Assembly: GCA_900541485.1 (NCBI GenBank)
Contig: UQJW01000008.1
Span: forward strand, 1-64,000
DNA: 64,000 nt
Source of the DNA: an uncultured Dialister sp.
Lineage (GTDB): Bacteria; Bacillota; Negativicutes; Veillonellales; Dialisteraceae
Reading direction: 5' to 3'
The position numbers were made by a program, and so were the translations under genes. Positions 26,579 through 32,612 of the stretch are shown here, one piece after another (the stretch's first letter is position 1; every line of letters starts with the position of its first letter). The notes under the pieces are model-generated. The model was not told where the DNA came from. It ran no database searches and saw only the letters and a program-made list of their open reading frames with translations.

Positions 26579-27385
26579 TTATTCTTCCCTTTCCCTTGCT
26601 CTCTCTGCCTTTGCGTAAGCGTTCGGGTGGTGTTGCAAAAAACGCTGGAGCCTTCTTGCCATGGGATAGAAGGTCAGGTATGTGAGACTTCCCGAAACTG
26701 CACCGCCTACGAAGGGAACGGATTTGGAAATCCATCCGGCCAGTGCCTTTTCCGTCACCTTTGCCCCGGTCATTTCCGCGCCTTTTTTCAGTACGGGAAT
26801 TCCGTTTTTCAAAGTGTGGCGAATCATCTGATCGCTTATTTTTTCTGCATATTTCTTCGAATAATAGGTCACTGCCTGGCCTGCCAATTTATCTCCGCAC
26901 ATGATGCGGTAAAATAATCTGATTTTATCTTTGATTTCCTCCTCCATACCGCGGCCGCCTTTTTCAAGCGCCGGCCAACCGTAAAGGTACAGCAGTTTCT
27001 GCATAACCAAAATGACGTGTCGGTTGAACTGGCGGGCATCATAGACTGTCGCAACGACGGCGGCAATACCTCCGGGAATCCCTGCCGCAGCCGAACGGAT
27101 AGCTGCTTTTTTCGTTTCCCGGCGGATACATATATCTGCCAGACGGTCGATGACGTCAGGCGGTATTTCTGCCTGTGCCGGCGAGAATGCAATCGCTTTT
27201 TCAACCTGCTCCGCCGGATAATACGGTCCGAGACAATCCCACAAAAAAGCGGCACGGTCCAGACGGTTTTCCTTACTTTCAAGTAATTTGGCGACTCCTT
27301 CGGGCGTGAAATCATTCCATATATCTTTCGCTACGGAATAACTGCCTGAAATATCGGCAAGCCGCCATATATTTTTCAACTTCAT
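26579..27385 (-). CDS. EcsC-like protein
   Basis: A 268-residue protein resembling the EcsC family. Seen: a central hydrophobic stretch with GIPGGIAAVVATVYDARQF followed by HVILVMQKLLYLYGWP, the family's conserved P..D...-YG pattern, and a second VPFVGGAVSGSLTYL segment. Otherwise it is helical and charged. ATG 27385 is chosen for AGGAGG spacing over ATG 27391. It lies 84 nt downstream of the endolysin gene and may be read with it. EcsC function is poorly defined; a link to the lysis genes is only positional. Confidence 0.65.
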   Translation of the reverse strand: MKLKNIWRLADISGSYSVAKDIWNDFTPEGVAKLLESKENRLDRAAFLWDCLGPYYPAEQVEKAIAFSPAQAEIPPDVIDRLADICIRRETKKAAIRSAAAGIPGGIAAVVATVYDARQFNRHVILVMQKLLYLYGWPALEKGGRGMEEEIKDKIRLFYRIMCGDKLAGQAVTYYSKKYAEKISDQMIRHTLKNGIPVLKKGAEMTGAKVTEKALAGWISKSVPFVGGAVSGSLTYLTFYPMARRLQRFLQHHPNAYAKAERAREREE

Positions 27386-27469
27386 TCCCATTCCTCCTGA
27401 AATTTCCTGTATCTCATTTTTCTTTTTTATTTATCATACCATAATATGACTTTCGGTCAAAATCGTAAT

Positions 27470-28012
27470 TTATGAAATCAATTGTTTACTGTAAAATTCC
27501 GCTTTACCGCGGAGCAAACGACCGCCGGGGACAAGAACACCGTTATTTTCATAATCGGGCAGGTAGAGAAGGTCCCACCGCATATCGGGATCACCGCTTC
27601 CGATTCCGTAGCCGTCTGTTTTGGCAATTTCCGCATGGGTATAAATATCACCGGCAGAAAGTCCCAGATAAAACAGGGCGTACCCGCAAAAAAGCGCCAG
27701 TGCCTCTATCTGTTCTTCCGACGGTGCTTCTCCCAAATCCACGCCCGAAGGAGCGTCATACCAGCAGCACGCCCCGCAGGCACAGGCCATCGCCACACCG
27801 AGAGAACGTCCGTTTCTCCGCCATGTATGGGACAGCACCCGGGTGAAGTCGGAATGCATGACATGGAAACAGCCCCCACGGTCAATGACCGCGTGATAGG
27901 CCATGAAATCCGTCATGCGGTACGGCGCTGCCGTCCAATGAGCGTAAATACGGTCTATTTCTCCTTTCGCCGACATCAAATGTTTTGTTATCTCTTCTAT
28001 ATTCTGAATCAT
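27470..28012 (-). CDS. Phage-type endolysin, peptidoglycan amidase-like
   Basis: A 180-residue protein with the look of a PGRP/Amidase_2 N-acetylmuramoyl-L-alanine amidase of phages. Seen: MTDFMAYHAVIDRGGCFHVMH near residues 35-55 where the first zinc His and strand are expected, WRRNGRSLGVAMACACG, and the C-terminal THAEIAKTDGYG ... DMRWDLLYLPD that closes the zinc site in such enzymes. No signal peptide, so it needs a holin, and the gene directly upstream encodes one. ATG 28012 is preferred over TTG 28021. A small AAGGG-GAAA-CCCTT hairpin spans the holin stop just before its ribosome-binding site. Confidence 0.7.
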   Translation of the reverse strand: MIQNIEEITKHLMSAKGEIDRIYAHWTAAPYRMTDFMAYHAVIDRGGCFHVMHSDFTRVLSHTWRRNGRSLGVAMACACGACCWYDAPSGVDLGEAPSEEQIEALALFCGYALFYLGLSAGDIYTHAEIAKTDGYGIGSGDPDMRWDLLYLPDYENNGVLVPGGRLLRGKAEFYSKQLIS

Positions 28013-28033
28013 AATCTCCAAAAGGGTTTCCCC

Positions 28034-28537
28034 TTATTTCTTTCCTTTCATCTGTTTTACCAATTCCGCCAACGCGCTTACGCCGGCGTCGTTTAAATTT
28101 TCTGCAATACTCACCATTTCCGACGCCGCCAGATAGGCGATGCAGAGCCCGGCAAATACGGGCTGTCTTCCTGCTGCAACCAGCATATGGTCCGCCAGTG
28201 CACTTCCCAAAGTCAGAAGAATATACACCGCCAGTTTACCGCAAAATCCGTATTTCATTTCCCTGCTTGAAATAATTCCTGCCCGGTGAGCCGCCGGAAT
28301 GGCAAAAAGACAGGACAGGATATCCCGTTTCTTTTCCCCACGAAACTCCAGATATCCGTGAGCAAGAGCCAGCCACTTCGTCAGAAGATCAATCATCACC
28401 ACCGCCGCAAAAAGAGACGCCAGCTCTACATGGAAGAGGCCCTCTGCCAGAAAACCTGTCGCGATTCCCTTCAGCGGCCAGTCCTCAAAAAGACGATGCA
28501 GACTGTCCCGCAAAAAATGGTCCTGCCAAAACTCCAT
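28034..28537 (-). CDS. Phage holin, Cph1/TcdE-like family
   Basis: A 167-residue membrane protein of the phage holin 4 (Cph1/TcdE) type that would permeabilise the inner membrane for endolysin. Seen: hydrophobic segments at about 30-60, 100-120 and 125-150, with FAAVVMIDLLTKWLALAHG and the family's D-x-x-[ST]-[KG] pattern, and a C-terminal amphipathic helix SEMVSIAENLNDAG that is highly typical. ATG 28537 follows AAAGGAGG. It lies 14 nt downstream of the HTH gene and 21 nt upstream of the endolysin, forming a compact lysis cassette with no other phage genes. Confidence 0.8.
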   Translation of the reverse strand: MEFWQDHFLRDSLHRLFEDWPLKGIATGFLAEGLFHVELASLFAAVVMIDLLTKWLALAHGYLEFRGEKKRDILSCLFAIPAAHRAGIISSREMKYGFCGKLAVYILLTLGSALADHMLVAAGRQPVFAGLCIAYLAASEMVSIAENLNDAGVSALAELVKQMKGKK

Positions 28538-28551
28538 CCTCTCCTCCTTTC

Positions 28552-28785
28552 TTAAAACCAATACTCCGGATCTTTTTCCTTATCGAAGAAATATACGCCC
28601 AGTTCCTCCGGTGAAATCTGCAAAATTCTCATGGACTTGTAAATGTCCCGCTGGGAAAAATGAATCTGGTTATTCAGCCGCAATGACAACGACGTTTTAC
28701 TGATTCCCAAGCGTTTTGCAAATACTGTATCTGAACGCATTTTCTCGCGGATTCGTCCGCGGAGCTTTTCATAATTGAAATTCAT
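28552..28785 (-). CDS. Cro-like HTH protein, DUF739 family
   Basis: A 77-residue phage-type DNA-binding protein. Seen: MNFNYEKLRGRIREKM, a helix-turn-helix with TVFAKRLGISKTSLSLRLNN, and the family's C-terminal ISPEELGVYFF. The pattern closely follows DUF739/Cro-like proteins of Firmicute phages. ATG 28785 is chosen with GAGGA 5 nt upstream. It heads the HTH-holin-endolysin cassette, behind a TTGACA promoter with an 18-bp palindromic operator. It could autoregulate through that operator, though the operator also fits LexA. Confidence 0.8.
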   Translation of the reverse strand: MNFNYEKLRGRIREKMRSDTVFAKRLGISKTSLSLRLNNQIHFSQRDIYKSMRILQISPEELGVYFFDKEKDPEYWF

Positions 28786-28832
28786 CCTCTTCCTCACTTT
28801 CAAAACTATTCCCAAGGAATTTCAACTTTATT

Positions 28833-28850
28833 ATAGAACATATGTTCTAT
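28833..28850. promoter_or_regulatory. LexA-type (SOS) operator
   Basis: ATAGAACATATGTTCTAT is a perfect 18-bp palindrome containing GAAC-ATAT-GTTC, which fits the Gram-positive LexA box GAACRNRYGTTC. It lies just downstream of the predicted start site of the lysis cassette. Confidence 0.7.
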
Positions 28851-28859
28851 TTATAAGTA

Positions 28860-28888
28860 AGAATACCCCTTGCACAGAAGGCTGTCAA
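28860..28888 (-). promoter_or_regulatory. Promoter of the HTH-holin-endolysin cassette
   Basis: On the minus strand a consensus TTGACA, 17 nt, TATTCT. The start near 28853 puts the SOS-type palindrome at about +3 to +20. Confidence 0.7.
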
Positions 28889-28911
28889 CACCCCCGGTTT
28901 CCCCTGTTTAT

Positions 28912-28945
28912 AAAGAAAAACCCGGGCATCCGATACGCCCGGGCA
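28912..28945 (-). terminator. Terminator of the DUF2922-DUF1659 pair
   Basis: CCCGGGC...GCCCGGG stem followed by TTTTTC on the minus strand; it separates this pair from the lysis cassette. Confidence 0.8.
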
Positions 28946-28961
28946 TTTCTTATGTTCCCTC

Positions 28962-29174
28962 TTAACCCTTATGGGTCAGAACGGATACTTCAGAACGGCG
29001 GACTGACTCCACCGGCATCTCTTGTAAATCACCGATTGCATTTCCCGCTTCAAAAAGCGCTTCATCGGGAGCACTTTCTTTGATACTGTTGAAAGTCATA
29101 TTTTTATAAGTCCCTTCGCCCGCTTCCACACGGACAATCAGCTTCGTCTTTTCAACGGTTTTAGCTACTGCCAT
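28962..29174 (-). CDS. DUF1659 small protein
   Basis: A 70-residue protein matching the DUF1659 pattern: a short beta-rich start (KLIVRVEAGEG), then TFNSIKESAPDEALFEAGNAIGDLQEMPVESVRRSEVS. GGAGG lies 6 nt before the ATG. It follows the DUF2922 gene by 45 nt. DUF1659 and DUF2922 genes are commonly paired in Firmicutes, often near amidase or holin-like genes; no function is established. The pair has its own terminator, so it is a neighbour of the lysis cassette and not part of its transcript. Confidence 0.75.
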   Translation of the reverse strand: MAVAKTVEKTKLIVRVEAGEGTYKNMTFNSIKESAPDEALFEAGNAIGDLQEMPVESVRRSEVSVLTHKG

Positions 29175-29219
29175 ACATACCCTCCTTTCTTATACGAATC
29201 ATAAAAAATATTGAATCTG

Positions 29220-29429
29220 TTAACGGATTTCCGTTTCAGTTGTGGTCACAATGACCGCCTTGGAAAAAGAAGCCGCCTCAAGTCCTGCATGGTTTGCCAG
29301 AACAGGACGGATTTTTTCTGCTGCCGTTTGTACCTTTGCCAAATCCAAGTTGTCTTTCGGATTATTGATACGGACAGTCATCACCGTATCGGCAGCGGTC
29401 ATAAATTTCAATTCCAGTCTTTTATTCAT
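29220..29429 (-). CDS. DUF2922 small protein
   Basis: A 69-residue protein of the DUF2922 type: MNKRLELKFMTAADTVMTVRINNPKDNLDLAKVQTAAEKI reported here as a description of its start, followed by a beta-strand ending in TTTETEIR. ATG 29429 is chosen with AAGGAG 7 nt upstream; ATG 29435 is less well placed. It is the first gene of a two-gene unit with DUF1659. Function unknown. Confidence 0.75.
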   Translation of the reverse strand: MNKRLELKFMTAADTVMTVRINNPKDNLDLAKVQTAAEKIRPVLANHAGLEAASFSKAVIVTTTETEIR

Positions 29430-29439
29430 GAACACTCTC

Positions 29440-29780
29440 CTTTCCTTCGTTTCCGCCCCGGGGAGGAAACAAATATCTCAGCGCTGGAAGTATCATAAAT
29501 CATTGCTGTTTAAATCGGATTAAACAAAGAAAAATTTTGTGAAATATAACAGAACCTTTTTCTTTCTTTCTAAAGAAATACAGATACCACCGGCTTTTTC
29601 CTTTTATTTTCATGTCCCGTTGTCTCTATTCATGTATTCTAATTTATGAATATGAACTTTTATGTCATTTTATGTATGTATCGCGGGAACGATTTTGTTT
29701 TTCATCTATGTCTTTTTACTTATGATTTATTTTTCAATTATATTTTAATGTTTATATATAAATGTATTAGACTATTTTAA
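29440..29780. other. AT-rich intergenic stretch
   Basis: Upstream region of the DUF2922 gene. Strongly AT-rich, with no repeat module, hairpin terminator or credible reading frame seen. Confidence 0.5.
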
Positions 29781-29789
29781 AGAAAAGGG

Positions 29790-29973
29790 GTATCTTATAA
29801 ACATAAGAACAATAACAATGCTTCACAAGGGGGAGACCGCCACTATTTTCTTTGTTGCGGCAGTCAAAGCAAACTCAAAAACGGCATGCACTTTTGGTAT
29901 TGCAGTGCTATCCCGGAAGGGATAAAAAGCAAGTACAATCAAAACGTTTGTCTCGGACAGACGTCTTTTTTTT
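29790..29973 (+). ncRNA. Candidate small RNA with intrinsic terminator
   Basis: Inferred from structure, not from a known family. From 5' to 3': a weak GCACT...AGTGC hairpin (29888-29908), a perfect TATCCC-GGAA-GGGATA hairpin with a GNRA-type loop (29909-29924), and a 9-bp terminator stem ACGTTTGTC-TCG-GACAGACGT followed by CTTTTTTTT (29944-29973). No gene on this strand lies upstream to need that terminator, except a possible 35-codon frame at 29818-29925 with no ribosome-binding site. The 5' end is a guess; a TATCTTATAA box lies near 29791. Confidence 0.45.
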
Positions 29974-29984
29974 GCAAGAATTTT

Positions 29985-30720
29985 GTATCTGCTCCAACTT
30001 GCCCCTTTCGTCAGCTCCGCTGCCACCTTCCCCGTGTCCGGGGACGGCTTGCGGTTTGTCTTCTTTCTTTTTATAAGCAAAAAGTCATTTAATATCACAC
30101 CGAAACGCAATTCACTTCTGCCGTCATTCTAGAGCGGTGGCAAGCATACATAAAGAAATGAATTATAAAAAACAGGTTATTATGAGCAGCGAAGAATCCG
30201 GCAGCGGATATCGTCAAAAGCGTGTTTAAATAATAAAAACTATAATTTCTTTCTTCCTTAGTGTCAGCTGTCCCCGACTTCGGAGGCAAGCGAATTGTGT
30301 TTTTAGGAGCATAGCGACGCGAAAACACAATGAGACACTTTGCCTTTGGCTGAAAGTGCCGAGCCTTGCGAGGCGATAGGGGCATGCTTGCGTACACAGG
30401 TCAGAATATTTAAATCTTTCAACCTCTGCCTAGATTCTTCACTCTGAGTCGATTTCCTTTTATTACATTACGGTCATAGCGGTTTTTACCATCGTTCAAG
30501 AATGACAGGCAGGTATTTACTGCCGTTTTGTGAGAAATTTTCTTACGTATCTGCTCACACTTGCCCCTTCCGACGGCTGACGCCGCCACCTTCCCCGTGT
30601 CCGGGGACGGCTTACGGGTTTCATTCTTTCCTTATTTCCCATCACGTAGGGACAGCTTGCATTTCCTATTCTTTCCTTACTTCCCGTCATGTGGGGATGG
30701 CTTGCGGTTTGTATTCTTTC
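29985..30720. repeat. Intergenic modular repeat block 9
   Basis: Large block. It contains GTCAGCTCCGCTGCCACC and CCCCGTGTCCGGGG hairpins (30009-30050), the TTCTAGAGCGGTGG ... GAAGAATCCGGCA module, and the GAGG...GCCGAGC module interrupted at about 30285-30350 by an inverted, diverged copy of the nested element. Further on are CCGACGGCTGACGCCGCC and three degenerate CCC...GGGGA(C/T)GGCTTGC copies to 30720. Confidence 0.8.
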
Positions 30721-30904
30721 CTTTCACAAGCAAATAACGGGAACGGATTTTTTATGTCCGTCATTTCTTTATTTTCCGGTTTGGCTCTCTTATATTTTTT
30801 GATTTTTCCCGTCCGAAAAGCCGGATCTGTTCCTTTCCTGTGGATATTTCTTTTCTTTCGGTCCATAATAAAGAAAAGATTATTATGTTTTAAAGGAGTA
30901 TTTT

Positions 30905-31642
30905 ATGAAAACATATACGATACGGGATATGGATGAGGACGGGCTTTCTTCACTGATTGTGGATATGGTACACCGCACGGCGGTACATCATACGCTTTGG
31001 TTCCGTGAGGTGGAGCATCAACTCGGGTTTGAGAAGGCTTTGGAAGTCATGGATGCCACGTGGGAGAAGACGAAGAAAATTTTTGTCCGCCGTTTGTCGG
31101 AGGTGCTTTCTTTCCGGGAACATGACGGGATTCCCGATTTCATCGGCCACCTTCCCCGGGAAAAGAAGTTATCTCTTTTGGATGCAGTGGCTAAAAATTG
31201 GCTGGCCCAGGACGGTATCTGGTTTCAGAGCGTGGAGTTTGCATACGGTATGAATGATGCGAAACGGTGTAATGATTCCACGTGGACCCGTTTTTCTCCT
31301 TTTGAGGCGCATTGCGTGAAAAAACTTCTTCACTTGGGCGAACATCCCGGTCTCGAGGGACTTGAACAAGCGCTCGGGTTTCGTATGTACAGCCGTATCA
31401 ATGTCCAGTCGTCCCGTTGGGAGAACGGGGCTTTGATTTTCCAAATGGATGACTGCCGTGTCCAGTCAGCGCGGCGGAGGAAAAATTTGCCCGATTATCC
31501 CTGCCGGAGTGCCGGGCTTGTGGAGTATGCCCGTTTTGCTTCCGCCATCGATTCACGGATCAGGACGGAGTGCCTTTCTTGTCCGCCCGAAGTTTCTTCT
31601 CCCTATTCTTTCTGTGCCTGGAAATTTACTTTGGACGAATAA
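30905..31642 (+). CDS. DUF6125-like cytosolic protein
   Basis: A 245-residue soluble protein, tentatively of the DUF6125 type. Seen: a helical N-terminal half with HTLWFREVEHQLGFEKALEV, a central FQSVEFAYGMNDAKRCNDSTW segment typical of a small ligand-binding fold, and a C-terminal cysteine set (DYPCRSAG, TECLSCPPE, FCAWKF). The pattern resembles hydrolase-like proteins with a conserved Cys cluster. AAAGGAG precedes ATG 30905. It is alone between a repeat block and a shared terminator. Function unknown; the cysteines could bind metal, which is inference. Confidence 0.55.
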   Translation: MKTYTIRDMDEDGLSSLIVDMVHRTAVHHTLWFREVEHQLGFEKALEVMDATWEKTKKIFVRRLSEVLSFREHDGIPDFIGHLPREKKLSLLDAVAKNWLAQDGIWFQSVEFAYGMNDAKRCNDSTWTRFSPFEAHCVKKLLHLGEHPGLEGLEQALGFRMYSRINVQSSRWENGALIFQMDDCRVQSARRRKNLPDYPCRSAGLVEYARFASAIDSRIRTECLSCPPEVSSPYSFCAWKFTLDE

Positions 31643-31651
31643 TTTTCCGCA

Positions 31652-31690
31652 TAAAAAAACGGCTCCCCGTCATGAGAGCCGTTTCTTGTC
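31652..31690. terminator. Bidirectional terminator
   Basis: ACGGCTC...GAGCCGT stem between A and T tracts, shared by two convergent genes. Confidence 0.8.
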
Positions 31691-31697
31691 ATTCCTG

Positions 31698-32342
31698 TTA
31701 TGCCGCTATATCTTCGCCCTGTTTTTTTGTTCTTTTATAGAGATACCAGCTGCCGCCTGCAAGAACCGCAAAGCCGATGAGGTATCCGATATAGGCAAGA
31801 ACCGGTGTTTTTTTGGTGAACTGGAAATAAATTTCCTGTCCTTCCTGATAGGTCACCGTATTTCCTTCCAGAGTACCGCCACCGATGGTGTCTTTGGAAA
31901 TATCGGCATCCAAGGTGATTTTTGTAATGCCCGGTGACCGTCCCAAGCTGAATTTATAGACTTTGTCATTGTCCGGAAGAGGCGTAATGACGTCCCGTAT
32001 ATCCCGTCCGCCCACCGTTCCGAGGGCATGGCCGAGTTTTGCCAGTTCCTGGCTGTTTTTGAAATCCGCTTCAATCTGCCAGTTCGGGAAAGCGCCTTTT
32101 GCTTCTTTGTCTTTAATCACTTTTCCTTCATTGTTGATGGGATATACGGTATACCCGGTGAGTCCGGTTTTCCTGATTTCCTGCTCCACATCGCCGCGGC
32201 TGAGCGGTCCCACCTGGGACTGTACGACAGCCTGCCATTTTCCGCTGAAATCGGAATTTACTTTGATGTCGGAATCAATTTTTACGCACCCCGACACAAG
32301 AATCATACAAAATGAACAGAGTAGAAATAAAAGTTTTCTCAT
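31698..32342 (-). CDS. LppM-like (DUF3153) lipoprotein
   Basis: A 214-residue lipoprotein. Seen: signal peptide with lipobox LVSGC (Cys about residue 19), a domain with DSDIKVNSDFSGKWQAVV typical of LppM/DUF3153, and a C-terminal transmembrane helix (about 182-202, YIGYLIGFAVLAGGSWYLY) followed by KRTKKQ. So it would be anchored at both ends on the outer face of the inner membrane, with its main domain periplasmic. Function unknown. A TATACT-type -10 lies upstream on the minus strand. Confidence 0.7.
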   Translation of the reverse strand: MRKLLFLLCSFCMILVSGCVKIDSDIKVNSDFSGKWQAVVQSQVGPLSRGDVEQEIRKTGLTGYTVYPINNEGKVIKDKEAKGAFPNWQIEADFKNSQELAKLGHALGTVGGRDIRDVITPLPDNDKVYKFSLGRSPGITKITLDADISKDTIGGGTLEGNTVTYQEGQEIYFQFTKKTPVLAYIGYLIGFAVLAGGSWYLYKRTKKQGEDIAA

Positions 32343-32465
32343 TTACGGCTCCTCTCTTGATTCACATAGGAATTTTTCCTGTTTTCATATATAATTCCAG
32401 TATACCATTATCTATTGTTTTTTAATATCTCACTCGTATTTTCCGGTTCCGGGAAAGGAGGTCTT

Positions 32466-32570
32466 ATGAAACCGTGGCGTATATTTCTATCCCTTTGGTT
32501 ACTTCTTACGTTTTCGGTGGTTCTGCTTGACCGTATTTTTATCTTTTATGTATCATCGAAACAAAAATAA
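32466..32570 (+). CDS. 34-residue single-helix membrane peptide
   Basis: A very short gene found by its ribosome-binding site: AAAGGAGG lies 4-5 nt before ATG 32466. It encodes 34 residues: MKPWRIFLS, a hydrophobic core (LWLLLTFSVVLLDRIFIFYV) with one Asp-Arg pair inside it, and a basic SSKQK tail. The stop runs directly into a strong terminator. The strong signals at both ends argue it is expressed. It is too short for any family call. A possible promoter is TTGTTT-16-TATTTT just upstream. Confidence 0.55.
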   Translation: MKPWRIFLSLWLLLTFSVVLLDRIFIFYVSSKQK

Positions 32571-32608
32571 AAGCACCGTCTGTTTTTCGCAGGCGATGCT
32601 TTTTTTAT
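32569..32608. terminator. Bidirectional terminator between the small peptide gene and ileS
   Basis: AGCA-C-CGTCTG...CAGGCG-A-TGCT stem with A and T tracts on either side. Confidence 0.8.
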
Positions 32609-32612
32609 TTCT

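Noticed and set aside
26579..29435. Complete prophage
   Set aside because: Only holin, endolysin and a Cro-like gene are phage-type; no integrase, structural or replication genes, and no attachment-site repeats seen.
29823..30110. 95-codon minus-strand frame over the candidate small RNA
   Set aside because: Runs from a repeat block into the spacer with no ribosome-binding site; part of its sequence is repeat.
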